The translations under genes were made by a program, and so were the position numbers. Of a stretch of DNA of 64,000 bases, positions 46,286 through 58,590 are shown in pieces (position 1 is the first letter of the stretch; every line of letters starts with the position of its first letter). The stretch is taken from the NCBI GenBank assembly GCA_034359265.1, contig CP136893.1, positions 41,241,501-41,305,500 on the forward strand. The letters are read 5' to 3'. The stretch is from Canna indica (taxonomy: Eukaryota > Streptophyta > Magnoliopsida > Zingiberales > Cannaceae). Under the pieces are notes generated by a model that worked only from the letters and a program-made list of their open reading frames with translations, was not told where the DNA came from and did not search any database.

Positions 46286-47758
46286 CTGCAAGATAACTAG
46301 AATAATATGCATATAATTAGCTTTGATGGGTAATGCATGCACCTAAACCAAAAAGAAGGGACACTTGTAAGATCAACAATGAATTTTTACAAGAAACTTT
46401 TTCCTATGTTTCTTCTTGAGAGATAAGCATTATAATTTTAATATTAAATATCAATGTATTAGTCCAAATTTTATTTTTATTCCTTTTTTAATTTTTTTTA
46501 AGAAATATAATTTTTAAGACACCAATATGCATCATTTGATCTACAAAAAGAATAAAAAAAGAGAACATAAAAAAAGGAAAACCAACTCTTACACTCTTTT
46601 GTTTTGGAATTTTTTATTTTTTTAAAAAATTGGCAAAATGGAAATGAGAAATTTGAATAATCATGAAGATCCCTTTTAACAACAACAAACAAAACAAAAA
46701 AAATGAAAAATATGAGATTTCATGAAGAAAAGGCTTTTAGACACACAAAAGACACAAGAAAGTTGATTTTTCTTCCCAAAAACTTATTTTGAGCCAAAAA
46801 TGTCAAAGAAATACCACCATGCTTAGAGTAGAGAAGCATGAACCATGACTTTATGAGTAACTCTAGACATAGAGATGAAGAAGGATGAAAGATCTACTCA
46901 ACATGATGAACTAACTCATGTGTTAGGACTAATAGTTGATTTTTTACCTTAGAAGTGGAGAAGAACCCTTAAGATCCAAGAAATGAGAGTGAGTGACCGG
47001 TTGGAATGAATAGAGGAGCCCTAGTTTCGGGCTTAAAAGCTTATGTTGAAGGGCTCAGATTAAAACAGTCGACCAAATGGGTGGACAAGATCATTTTTTG
47101 TCTGCTGGTCGATCGGGCGGTTGCATGTCGTGCGACCGGTCGAGCTGAAGTGTGTTTTCTAGTGCTTATAAAGAAAATTATTTTGAGAGATCTAAATATT
47201 AAAATTTTATGAAACTTTTTCCATATGAACTAGGCTTCATGAGGATTCCATAGAATCAAGAATCACTTAAAATGGACCTCTCTACAATTTTTTAGAAAAT
47301 CCTCAAGTTCATAGTGGTGTTTTCGTAAATATTTGGACTTTGTGCGAAACCTTAGATTTCTATCGTAGGATCCCCTGATATGGTAAGATATTGTCTAGAT
47401 CACTTATAATGATGTTTTTGAGCATATAGAGTTTTACTAAAAATTTTATGCAATTTTAATCATATATATCAATTTTTCAATACATCCACTCATCACATTT
47501 TTATTTGTCTGAAATAAGAAATTTTAAGTATCTATCAAGATACTTGTTTAAGTGTGATTTTTTTGCAATTTATGCTTATGACAAATTTGTCAATCAAGAT
47601 ACAAGGTTCTAAATTTAAAATCTATCTATAGAATGTAATCATAAAGAGAATCAAGATATTGGAGTTTCTTTTTATTATAAATTTCTTTCTTATGCTGTTT
47701 TACTCAAACAACATAAAAGATCATTCATAAGCATATGGAATTCATTTAATCAAGAGAA
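46286..47758 (-). other. Internal non-coding part of the Copia/SIRE-like element
   Basis: AT-rich, no gene seen. It contains one patch of gtcgacca / gatcgggcgg words (47065-47140) like those of the LTR U3. Confidence 0.5.
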
Positions 47759-48516
47759 TGTTGGCCCAAGTGTTCTCCCTAGGCCTTGATCTCTATTTTG
47801 ATGATAACAAACATGTATTTAATATATTCGTGAAGTTTGAGTTCAGGTTGAGGTTACAATATGCGCACGAAGTTCGTTCGGAGAAATACAAAAATCAGCA
47901 AAAATGGCTTCGAAAACGAGCGAGTAGAAAAATCTAGAGTTAGGATTAGATTTAGTGTAATATGTCTCTAGAAATTTTATCCCAAGCTTATTTGTAATGT
48001 TATCCAAGTCAAAACTTGGCAACGGAACCCGGAGACGAAGCACGCAAAAAGATGGCTGGAAAAAATAGCCTCAGCCCAGGTTCAGTCGACTGGTCGATCG
48101 ATCGAACAAGGCCAAAAATTGGCAGTGGCCGATTCGGTCGACCGGACAAAGAAAAAGATTGGCACTGGCCAATTCAGTTGACTGGTCGGTCGATCGGACA
48201 AAGCAAAAAATTAGTAGTGGCCAATTCGGTCGACCAGTCGGTCGATCGAATGTGGCCAGAAAGTGGCAGTAGCCCTGTGGTCTCTGGGCGATCGATCAAT
48301 TGATTGATCGATGATCGATTGGCAAGCGATCAGACATCATCGAATGGGCAGAAAAATATCCGTTGGAGTGAACTACCGAGTGAGGGGTTATAAATACCCC
48401 TCACCAACCTTCATTAAGGTTATCTAACAACTCTCTAAAGCTTCCTAAGTGTGATTTAAGCCTTCTAAAGTTGATTTGCTCACGCTTGCTTCTCCGATCG
48501 ATGATTTCTCTCAAGC

Positions 48517-51500
48517 TGTAATATCCTAGATATTTTATTTCTTTTTCCCTTTTTTTGTTGTGGCTGCCAGCCTAGCGGGCTAGTTCGTGGTCGAGCTGAG
48601 TCGACTCGTGGTTCGGTGCGAGCTTGTGAGCTCGGGTAAGTTGAATTATGAGTTATAATTATATAGTTAATTTATTTGATTATGTTACATGTGGATGTGC
48701 ATGTGTTTATTGCTTGTATTTTATCATGGGGTTAGTTTGGGTTAGCGGGTTGGGGATCCGGTTTGAGAAGAGTGCGGGTTAGGTTGTGGTTAAGTGGAAG
48801 TGGGAGGGGATTATAAAAATCCCCCCTAGGGCTGGTGGCTCCCTATTGGAGCCGCACCAGCCAAAAGAGAGAGAGGAGAGCAGCCGCTGAGCCAAGCTAG
48901 CATCCGCCGCCCCTCTCCCCCTTCCCTTGAAGCCAGCCGCCGAGGAGAAGAGCCAAGCCTAGCCGAGCCCTTCTCCCCCTCTCCTTCTTCATCTCCCCTT
49001 TGGAAGCCAAGCCGACGGCTTGGTGGAGCCGCCGCCCCTTCCTCCTTGTGGAGCTGAGCTGTCGCTGATTGGGAGGCCGCCGATTGGGAATTTCTCTGAT
49101 TTCTTCTTCCTAATCAAGTGAGTGGTTTTACCCTCCTTTTCGGGTTTCTTCGAATTCTTGAAGCCGTTCTTGAAGGCTAGGATGTGTTAATTTGTTTTTC
49201 GCCGATCCATCGAATTTTCACCGTTCTTTTTGATTGCCATGTTTGGAGGAGGCCCTAAACTCTCCCCTATGGGGTTCGGCAGCCCTAGGATGACCCTAGG
49301 GGTGCTCGGCCAAGGTGGAGACGAGGTTCCCTCAAGGTGTTCAGTTAAATGTCTAAGTGAGGATTTCTTTGGTGTTCTTGAGATCCATGCCTTAAATTGC
49401 TTATTAAATTGAGTTCCTACATGTTCAAGTATGCCTTGTAATTAATCTGTGATTTTTGGATGAAATCATGTTTATAAAATTAAGATTTTGATATTGATGC
49501 CATGAAGGTTATTGAAGAAGGGTTCTTGATCATGATGCTTGTTTCTTGATTAAGGTGTTGTTGATACTTGTTAGTCTTGTTTAATAAGCAAAAAAATTGA
49601 GAAATTTATCTCAAGATTAGTATTCTATATTAATGATAATTAAGAATCTAATTTCTGTTAATTTTGGATTTATTTTCATGCTATGTTGAAAAACTCAATG
49701 TTGCTGGAATTTCATGCTGAGATGATGAATCTGTGTTATTTTTAAAATACTTGTTGTGGTGTGTGTATTTCTCTGAACATAGTCATGTAACCTATCATTT
49801 TGACCAAAAAATATAGTTTGGAAATATAAGACACACTCTGAAGACCAAATTCAGGTTAGATACATCAGTTTCAGGAACAACAGTAAGCTAAAATAAAACC
49901 CTAATTGTGGTGATCTAAATTTTAGTTGCATAATTAAAATTGGGCAAAGGGTCAGCATAATTTGTTATGAACCAACAAATAAAGTTTATGCATGAAATAA
50001 AACCACACGGGTTTATGACATTACGGGTCTAGGAGTTAGGGTCGGGTATGAGAGTGTTGAGACGCTTCCCAATAAGGTTGACACCTCTAAGACACCGTAT
50101 GAGAGACTTGACTTAGGTCATGTTGCGCCATACCTTTATGAATGGTGGAGAGGCTCGTTGAGGAGCCGGACTGCAAGCTAGGCTCGAAAAGGTTGGATGG
50201 CTAATTCCCAACCTATGGAAATAGTTCGGATGGGCAAATCCCGATTGTTCTGGTTAGCCTCGTGGAATAAGTTCGGAGGGTCTATCCGATTATTCCCATG
50301 TTATCTTAAAAGGGCAAGTTCGGATGGGCAATTCCAGATTGTTCCTTCGCATCTCATGGAGCAAGTTCGGAGGGCCTTCTCGATTGCTCTCGAGTTTCTT
50401 TATATTAGGATAAATTCGGAGGGCCTTCCCGATTATCCTAGTATGTTTTGTTGTCTTAGGGCATGATAGGCTTAGGCCTGTTGATCTTCACCGTTTGGGT
50501 GTTGGATGCCTTCGGGCAGGTAGTGGCCAGATGGCCTATTAGCTGGTCACTCCCTTGTGATCTCTCCTACTTAAGTTAGGAGTTTTACTTTATGCATCAT
50601 ATCTGTGTTGTTGGTGAAATGGCCACACTAGAGGGGGGTGAATAGTGTGTTAACTAATCAATTAGCCTAAATTCGATTTTAATAGTTTCTTAAGTTACTT
50701 AGACAATTCACAATTGACGACTAAATGCGAAAATGAGTAATAAAGATAAGCAATGCGATACACAAAGAAAATAATGCTAACACAAGTATTTATAGTGGTT
50801 CGGCCCCAATGCCTACTCCACTACCTAATCACCCTGCTTAGGATTTCCAAACATAGCTTTACTAGATTATATCATTTCCCTTACAAAGAGGACTTTACAC
50901 CGAAAAGACTCCGCTCTCAAACCGAAGGCACTTCCACACCCGGAAGTATCCCGTCTTCCTACCAAGAGCACTCTCCCACCTCAACCTAAGGGATAACTCA
51001 ACTAATTCTAGTAAACCAAGTTTACAATGATGAATTTAAGCCTTAACACCAAGGCAACCACCAACTCAATGAACCTAGCACTCTAGGTTTACACAAGTTG
51101 ATATACAATCAAAATAAACAATAAAATACAATAACAATTGGAGCAATAAATCAATCAACAAGTACTTAGCTCCAAAAGCAACTCCCTAGTCCTCTTGATG
51201 CCTTGAGAAGATGAATCTATGAAGCTTCAAGGCTAAATCAACAAGTGGAGATCAAAACTAGGGCTCTTTGCAAAGATGGCTCAAGAATTCTTGTAGAGAT
51301 GCAAGGAGTGGCTCTTTGAGGCTTAGAAGCATCATTGGTAGGCTAGAAATGAGTTTTGGATGAGTATTTATAACCCCCAAACAACAAGGCTCGTCAACGG
51401 GCATTTTTTTTGCTCGTTGGCGACGCCCGGTCGCTTGCCGGTCGATCATCGGTCGACCGCCCAAGCGACCACGGTATTCTGCTGCTTCTAGGCGAACTTC

Positions 51501-52383
51501 GGTCGACCAAATTGGCTACTCCCAATTCTTCACTGCATTTGATCGACCGATCGATCGACCGAACCTAGGCTGAACTTGATTTTTTCAGCATTCTTCTTGC
51601 GCGCTTCATTTTCGAATTCTGGCCTTCAACGAGCATCAACTTGGAGAGCTTTTCATGTGTTCTTTAGACTAATCCAAGACGTCTTTGGTGCACATGTCGA
51701 ACTTTGAGAGATTTTCATGATGAACCCAAACGCGTCGACCAACGTCCTTCTGATTTTTTGATTTCTCCGATATTTCTGATCGAGGACGTCGAGCGATAAC
51801 CGATATGGAACCTGAAAATATTTCTCAATGAAAGATTAGTTCCATGTTTGTTATCATCAAAACCGAGATTAAGACCAAGGTAGAAAACCTTAGGCCAACA
51901 TGTGTTTGGTTTCTCGTGGGGGTTGGTAGAACCGCTCACTGAGTTCTTTTGAACTCACCCGTTGTCGTTTGTTTTTGTTTTGCAGAGCCTGACCGGTGAG
52001 GTGGGCTGGAGCACTTGGCGCGGCTGGAGGGCAAATGAGCTACATTGATCTCATAGTAGTCCTAGTTAGGGGTCGTAGTCGAGTTTGTAGTAGTTTGTCA
52101 TGCACTGTGTTTTGGCATTTCGGAGTTGTAGTCCCTTGGGAACGTTTATGTCATTTATTTCGGATTTCATTATTGGTGGTCTATTGGACTTGATTTATTA
52201 TTTCCACACTTTGTACTTTTGCTAAACTTATAATGAATTTTGTATGGTTTTCCATTTGAAATAAAACTTATTTATTTCTTTCCGCTATGTTTTATTATTG
52301 AGTTAGCATGTGCATGGTTTGGGCTGCGGGGTATAAGCACGTATACCTTGGCCGGTCACGTGACCTTGAGTTGAGGTGTGACA
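48517..52383 (+). mobile_element. Solo LTR of the Tekay-like Ty3 family, interrupted
   Basis: Starts TGTAATATCCTAGATATT and ends GTGTGACA, flanked by the duplication CAAGC (48512-48516 and 52384-52388). Without the inner insertion it is about 2.57 kb and colinear with the LTRs at 24557 and 31973. It keeps both segments that those two lost separately, but has only about five of the roughly 47-bp units (50217-50440) where they have nine. No internal region is left, so LTR-LTR recombination is inferred. Confidence 0.92.
50609..51900 (-). mobile_element. Innermost solo LTR of the Copia/SIRE-like family, minus orientation
   Basis: 1,292 bp from TGTTGGTGAAATGG to TTAGGCCAACA, flanked by the duplication TGTGT (50604-50608 and 51901-51905). 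It shows the same gtcgaccgatcgatcgacc-type U3 palindromes (51440-51570) and a TATA region (gtatttataacccc at about 51364, read in reverse). It is uninterrupted and the youngest insertion in the nest. Confidence 0.92.
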
Positions 52384-52923
52384 CAAGCACTCATCTTCCC
52401 TCGACTCCGGCTTCGATTCAACCTCAACATCTTGTGGAGTTGGAGATGTTGAAGTCTTGGAAAAGAGCTCTTAGTTGTGCTTTACTCTTTAACTCTTTTC
52501 ATTGTAATTTTACTTGTTATTTGAACTCATTTCTTCATTGTTAGCTTGCTAGGTGTGCTAGTGTAAACACTTAGGATTTGCTTTGTAGAATTATGTTTTG
52601 CCTAGGTCAATAGGTTCAAGGCATTCTCAAAGGGTTGAGAAGTAAGATGTCGGATGTATTCAAAGGGAAACACATAATCTATAAAGTGTTGGTTAGGAAT
52701 CCTTGGTGTGGAGCCAAGGTAGAGTAGGCGGTTGGCCGAACCACTCTAATTCCTTGTGTTTGTATTGTGTTGCTCATTTGATATACCTTGCTATTTATAT
52801 TTGTCAAGCATCGTAATTTAGTTGCACGATTAATTTGGTTGCGTTAGAAATCGAATAGAAGTCAAAATTCACCCAACACTATTCAACCCCCCATTCTAAT
52901 GTAGGTGTTCGTTCAACAGAGAA

Positions 52924-53560
52924 GAGTGATGTCATGCAAGAATTTTTGCCTAATTGAAGCTCATATCTCATTTCTTGAAGAATTCCATACATTTATTTAC
53001 TTTTCTCCATTTTCTTCACGATAGCCTTTCATTTTCAATAGCTTGCAAGTGATATTCATTAGTAGTATAATGAAAATGTAATTACTAGCAAGTTATCAAA
53101 CTAAGTAGCAAAGAGAGGAATCAATTATCGATATCAAAATCTACTTTGCTAAATAGTTTCAAATTCGTTTCAAAATAAATTCGAGTGATATCAAAACGAA
53201 TTTAAAGAGATCACAAGTGAAATATAAATGAAAACATGATCTTCGACCATTCATATTGGTTAAAAATCGAGAGGCCACAATTAGCCTACGATTTAGAATC
53301 GCAAGGTCGCTTAGGCTCGTTATAGGCCAATAAGGTCTCCGAAGAGACCAGGAAATAAAAAATAAAAAATATTTTTCGGGAAATATAATGAGAGCATGGA
53401 AATCAACCAAAGTTATTTATGTATCAAAATTCCAACTATAATATAGGAATTAAGTGATAGGAATGATACCGATGTATTTTTTATGCCAACCTTACTAAGG
53501 CATCATGATGACTTGAAGTTGCAACCTCATGAAATTTTTTTCATCTGAATCCAAGGTCAA
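52924..53560 (-). other. Internal part of the Copia/SIRE-like element, no recognisable pol
   Basis: AT-rich, no gene seen. One open stretch (53159-53410, minus) has no pol motif. Confidence 0.45.
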
Positions 53561-54910
53561 CTTCAAAATTTCATTTGTCATTCATCCTTGTGTGGTAACT
53601 CCCCTTACAAAAGAACAAGAACCTTTTGGTACCCAAATGGCTTTGGGTCCTTGGGGATTAGATGGCATAGGAATCCAAATTATCCTAGCTACACTTGGAT
53701 TTTTCTTGAAAGCACAATCATTAATGGCATGGCCAAAAATACCACAACAAAAATAATGTCCATTAAATTTCTTCTTATTTATACTATGGACATGGGATAT
53801 AGCATTGGAATGCTTAACATGTGAGTTATATGATGAATATGAGCATTCTTAGAAAAAACATTTTTGTTTTGGAGTTTCCTAGATGAATCATTTCAATTTC
53901 TAGAACTTTTAAGAGAAGAAGCATTAATCTTCCTTTTCGAAATCAACATCTCATTTTTTTAATCGTTCATAGATTTATGCAATGCATGCAATTGAGTTTT
54001 TAACAAAATATTTTCCTTTTTCAAAATGTCATTTTTGTTTTTCAAATCCTCAGTGTCAATGCCTAAGATATCATGGCATGAATTAGTGACACTAATTTTT
54101 AGTTTCTTATTTTCTAGTTTTACTTCATGTAAGTGAGAACTAAGTGTCAAATTTTCTTCTTTTAATTTTTTTATTTTCTTTATCCTTTTTAATGATCGAG
54201 GCATACATAATTTTACATTCGTCTAATAATTCATCACAAAGAAGATCCGAGGAACTAGATGAATTCAATCTATGATTATGATTATCATAACTAGAAGAAG
54301 AGCATACCTCCTCATCGACGTTCATGATGTTAGCTTTGTGATCATGGTGTGAGGATGCTTCACTTGATGCATGTGAGAGAGTGGAAGCATTTGACCTCCG
54401 TTTTGCCGTGTTCTTCATACTAGGGCAGTTCTTCTTCACGTGCCCTTTCTCATTGCATAGGTGACATATCATATTTCTCTTCTAACTCTTTGTACTTTTT
54501 TGGTTAGATACACTATTAGCTTCAAGAACTTCATCAGATATAGGAGTATGACAATTGTCATTGTCTCCTTCACTTAGGGTAACAAGTTCTTCCGTTTTAG
54601 CATAATAATAAAACATGTTCAAAATTGCCCAAACATTATATGCCGAAGTACAATGCATGACTTTTTCAAAAATATTATTTTCTAAAGAACAATATATGCA
54701 ATTTGTTGCCTTAGCATTTAACTCAAAGCCATTAATTTGTTCTTGGGTCCATTTATCCATATTTTCCTTAGGTTCTATGTATTTTGACTTTACCATATTA
54801 AACACACCTATACTTTGAGTCTTTAAGAATGTATACATTCTTCCTTTCCAAAGACCAAAGTTTGACTCATCAAACCTAGGTGGTACAGACGCTACCAACT
54901 CTAGTGCCAT
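53561..54910 (-). pseudogene. Copia/SIRE-like gag remnant with zinc knuckle and coiled coil
   Basis: On the minus strand the frame starts MALELVASVPPRFDE at 54910, 70 nt after the primer site, with FGLWKGRMYTFLKTQ as in copia gag proteins (DUF4219/UBN2). The capsid part is shortened: it jumps from VWAILNMFYYYAKTEE to an acidic linker, with a stop at 54482-54484. Then come a good zinc knuckle, CHLCNEKGHVKKNC (near 54466), a Ser-rich acidic part, and a Leu/Lys coiled coil (KIKKLKEENLTLSSHLHEV). A decayed last part (about 53760-53580) reads NPQGPKAIWVPKG, a signature of SIRE/Maximus gag-pol junctions. No protease follows. Confidence 0.75.
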
Positions 54911-54964
54911 TTTTCAGATCGAGACAAGATGTAGAGGAGACGGTGAAATATCAATCTACGACCT

Positions 54965-54976
54965 GCTCTGATACCA
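54965..54976 (-). promoter_or_regulatory. Primer-binding site of the Copia/SIRE-like element (tRNA-Met)
   Basis: On the minus strand TGGTATCAGAGC lies two bases after the 5-prime LTR end. It confirms minus orientation. Confidence 0.9.
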
Positions 54977-54978
54977 AT

Positions 54979-56280
54979 TGTTGAATAAATTGCCACACTA
55001 GAGGGGGAGGGGGGGGTGAATAGTGTGTTAACTAAATATTGTCACCTAAATCTGGTTTATCGATTTTAATCATTTTCTTACAACTTAGGTAATTCACAAT
55101 TAAATACGGAAGCGATAAATAAAGCAATTGGGCAAACACAAGAAAAACAATGCTAACACAAAGGAGTTTATAGTGGTTCAGCTAACTGCCTACTCCACTA
55201 CCTAAGACCCGTGCTTAGAATTTCACACACAAATACACTAAATTAACAATGGCTTACAGTCGAGAACTTTACAACGGAAAGACCCTACACTCCCTTCGAA
55301 GGCACTTCATCATCCGGAAGTATCCACCTTCACACTGAGTGAACTTTCCCACCTCACTTCCTAAGAACAACTCATAATTTAGTTTTACACAAGTGGCTTA
55401 ACACCTTAAACACCAAGGTTATCACAAACTCACTAGACCTTACACAAGGTCTATTACACAATCAAGTTAATACAATAAAAAAACAAATTACAAAACACTT
55501 TAATTACAAGAAGAGAGAAAAGATGACTTATCACAATAGGATCACCTCTTCTTGTTGAGCCTAGCAAACTTGAGGTACCATCCAATGATGAACACTTGAG
55601 ATTGAGGGATCAAGGCTAGGTTTGGAGGATTTGATCAAGAGAGAGCTTAGAAGATGCTTAGGATAACTCTTTGAGGCTTAGAGGCATCAACAACAACTTG
55701 GGAGAGTGTTTTCGGTGGGTATTTATGACCCCCTAAACTCAAGGGGTCGTCAACGAGCATTTTTCTGCCCGTTGGCGATGCCTGGTCGCTTGCCGATCGA
55801 TCGTCGGTCGATTGACCGAGCGACCGCGCGCATACTATCGCTTTCTAGCAACAGTCGATCGATCGAATTGGTACTGCCAATTTTTGACCACATTCGGTCG
55901 ATCGAATTGGCTATTGCCAATTTTTGACCATATTCGGTCGACCTACCGATCGATCGAACCTGGGCTGAGCTTATATTTTCCAACTTTCGTCTTGCGCACT
56001 TCGTTTTTGGGTTCCGACCTTCAGCGTGTGTCAATTTGAAGAGCTTGTCATGTGTTGTCTGAACTCGCCCATGACATCTTTGGTGCACACATCAAATTTC
56101 TATAGGTTGTCATAAATGTACGTCGTATCGAGATGAATGTCACAAACTATGAAATCGGTTTCCTCCTTTTGTCAAACCTGACCTTCATGCTTCAAGAACT
56201 TGGTTAGATAGACTTGGTTTGTTATCATCAAAATAATCATAAAGAGAGAAGAGCACGAAGGAAAGAACCTTCAGCTAACA
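54979..56280 (-). repeat. 5-prime LTR of the minus-strand Copia/SIRE-like element
   Basis: 1,302 bp from TGTTGAATAAATTGCC to TTCAGCTAACA in plus reading. It matches the 3-prime LTR along its whole length with small indels. The TATA region is altered (tatttatgacc near 55718). The U3 palindromes lie at 55795-55960. Confidence 0.9.
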
Positions 56281-56285
56281 AGGTG

Positions 56286-57060
56286 CTCAGTTCAAGCGTG
56301 GTTATGCTTTGTTGAGGCATAAGAGATAGAAGAAGGAGGAACTCGGTTACTGTCCATTGGTGGCTGGGGGAAAGTGATTCGCTTTGGGCCTAACTGGACT
56401 CTGGTTCATAGTACTCGATTTTCAAGTCGCACCAGGTCGGGGCCGCTTCTGAGCGTCTCTACTTGGGTCCTGCTCAGTGGTTTTTGTTGGCTGTTCGCCC
56501 ATGTGTAAACTAAATAACCACAATAGAGGGGGGGGGGGGTTGGGTTTGAATAGTGTGGAGCATAAAAACTCTAAGTTCAATCAAGTTGGCCTAAGTATGG
56601 ATTTTTGCTATTTTGAGTTAATAGTATTAAACATTAAACAATAAACATTATTAAAAAAAAACTATTTAATAAGAAAATTGTTAGGGTTTAATTAAATCCT
56701 AATTAAACCCAAATCACAGTAGCCGGCAACAATCGACTACTATTCGATTAATGGGGCTTTGGCCCCAAATTCGGCGCGGGAGTCTAGTGGACTCCGACGC
56801 GGAAGTCCATTGTACGCTGTCGGACATTGGATGAACGCGAGAGACCAAGATCCTAGGGTTTTAGCTCCAACAACAAATAAAACCAGTGACGGGCAGAGGA
56901 GGGCGGAGACCAGGAGGAGGAGAGGCAGAGGAATACTTGGAGGCGGAGAAGGGATAGAAACTAGGAAGAAGAGGGGCGGAGACCACCAACAGCGGGGAGA
57001 AGGTGCGACAACATACAAGAGAAAGAGGGAAGAAGGGGGCAGGCACGGACACCAATAAAA
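56286..57060. other. Continuation of the host sequence of the nest, with a decayed LTR start
   Basis: No gene is seen. The first 220 bp continue the gypsy-type DNA left of 43449. From about 56507, aactaaataaccacaatagagg and gaatagtgtgg resemble the LTR edge of the Copia/SIRE family but soon diverge. 56740-57060 is GC-richer and purine-rich (ggaggcggaga) without a coding signal. Confidence 0.4.
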
Positions 57061-57600
57061 CATCCATCACCGACGCTCGCAACAACCATTATTGAACCAT
57101 TGCTGATGAATTATAACATCATCAACAACTGACGCGACCCTCTCTAAGCCGTCGTGGATATGTTTTTTCATTTTCGTGCCCCGTGTGGGCGATCGACTCA
57201 TGAGTGTCGGGTCCAGAAGTCGTTAGTTAGTCATCGCTATTTAATTATTAAGTTATCGACGACCCACGAGGCCATAAGAACGTCATGTTCGTTCCAACGG
57301 CTCAGTCGATCGTCGGTGATTGCCGTAAGTGAAAGTCACATTTCTAGTAGTGTAAATCACCGATGGCCAACACGGCTCTCTCTTAGCCGTTGCTAATTAG
57401 TTATTTCATTTTGCGCCCTGTGTGCGCCATCGGCTCATAAGCGCGTCGCTGTGGTGGCCGTATGGGAGTTGTTGCAAATGTTGTTACATCTGCAACAACG
57501 TGTGCGATCGTAAGAAAGCCATGGATATTTCCGATGACGAGGGTGGCTATTGATGGTAGCCATCGGTAAAAGCGACAATTCTAGTAGTGTCTTTTCACTA
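57061..57600. mobile_element. CACTA (En/Spm) transposon end fragments
   Basis: Two copies of the terminal word, read as tttctagtagtg ending at about 57350 and ttctagtagtg ending at about 57589, are the reverse complement of the CACTACTAGAA terminus of plant CACTA elements. Repeated subterminal words (accgatggc, ccatcggt, cgtgcgcc-like) and a partial duplication of the preceding 250 bp support this. No opposite end and no transposase are seen. Confidence 0.6.
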
Positions 57601-58370
57601 TCAACTAGCAAGAAATGTCTTAATATTATCAACAAATTTTATTCGTTGGTCTTACCAATAAAGATGCATATGTTAATATTACCAATGGATATAAAACTTT
57701 GTTGTTATTACCCACAAATTTTTGTAATATGTGAGTAATACATGAGGGCACTTTCATCGATAAAGTTATGGGCAAATAAATTCAGCGATGAAAGTCATTA
57801 TCCACGGATTTTATACTATTACTGATGGATAAAATTCATTGATGAAAGTCTATTGTTTTGAACTGTGATTTGGTTGTGTGATCTAAATCAAATTGATTAA
57901 GGTTTGCATGTTAGAAGAACTATTGTTCCATAGCACGATTAAATCGGTATTGTGTGTCGATCCACTATTAAATTGAATATTTAGTCAGCACACATTAAGT
58001 GATAATTTATATTTCTTTTGTAAATATATTTTAAACTGCTTAAGAATTCAGCATGTCATCTTATGTCATTATCGAGCTGTTATAAGACGACATTATATAT
58101 GCATATGACAAGCTAAACTTCACATTTTTTAGTGATTTAAATGTCATTATCAATTAAATATGGTCCGATTAGCATGCAAGAGTTCAATTAAAATGAAATC
58201 AATATTAATACAAAAATGCATAAATTACCCTGTGGTTGTGATTAAGAATCATCAGATATTGTGCTAAAATTGAATTTTGCTTTGCGGATCACACTTGTAC
58301 ATATGAGCTATAGTAACCTCAAGTAAGAAACAATATCGTTCCAGATATATTTGATATAGAATCCAATCGA
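57601..58370. other. AT-rich non-coding DNA
   Basis: No gene is seen. Short words such as attcattgatgaaagtc / ttatccacggattttat recur at 57740-57870. Confidence 0.5.
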
Positions 58371-58590
58371 CTAAAATCGAGACAAAAAGTCGACAACATC
58401 GCAGCGACGAGCGACGAGTGATCTCTAGTGACGAGCGACGCTGGCGATCTCCAGTGACGAGCGGCGCCGGTGATCTCCAGTGGCGACACGAAGAGTGAAA
58501 AGGAGATTTCCAGTGATCTCCAGTGACGAGTTTGCAGCGACGCCGATGAAGTGAAGAGCGGCCAGAGGCTGTCTTGAGGGCTTCGTCGAC

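Larger units (their letters stand above)
47759..52918 (+). mobile_element. Solo LTR of the Copia/SIRE-like family, plus orientation, interrupted
   Basis: Starts TGTTGGCCCAAG and ends GTTCAACA, flanked by the 5-bp duplication GAGAA (47754-47758 and 52919-52923). Its two pieces, 47759-48516 and 52389-52918, add up to about 1.29 kb, the normal LTR size of this family. U3 holds ggtcgacc/cgatcgatc palindromes (48085-48320), followed by TATAAATA at about 48390. It inserted into the older element of its own family. Confidence 0.9.
43454..56280 (-). mobile_element. Non-autonomous Copia/SIRE-like retrotransposon, minus strand, hosting a three-level insertion
   Basis: The ends are TGTTGGATAAATGG and TTCAGCTAACA, flanked by the 5-bp duplication AGGTG (43449-43453 and 56281-56285). 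On the minus strand the order is 5-prime LTR (56280-54979), tRNA-Met primer site, gag fragments, then the nested block 47759-52918, an ATHILA-like/plant-transposon ORF, polypurine tract and 3-prime LTR (44778-43454). Without the nested block it is about 7.7 kb. No protease, integrase or reverse transcriptase remains, so it needed helper proteins or is a deleted copy. Confidence 0.92.
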
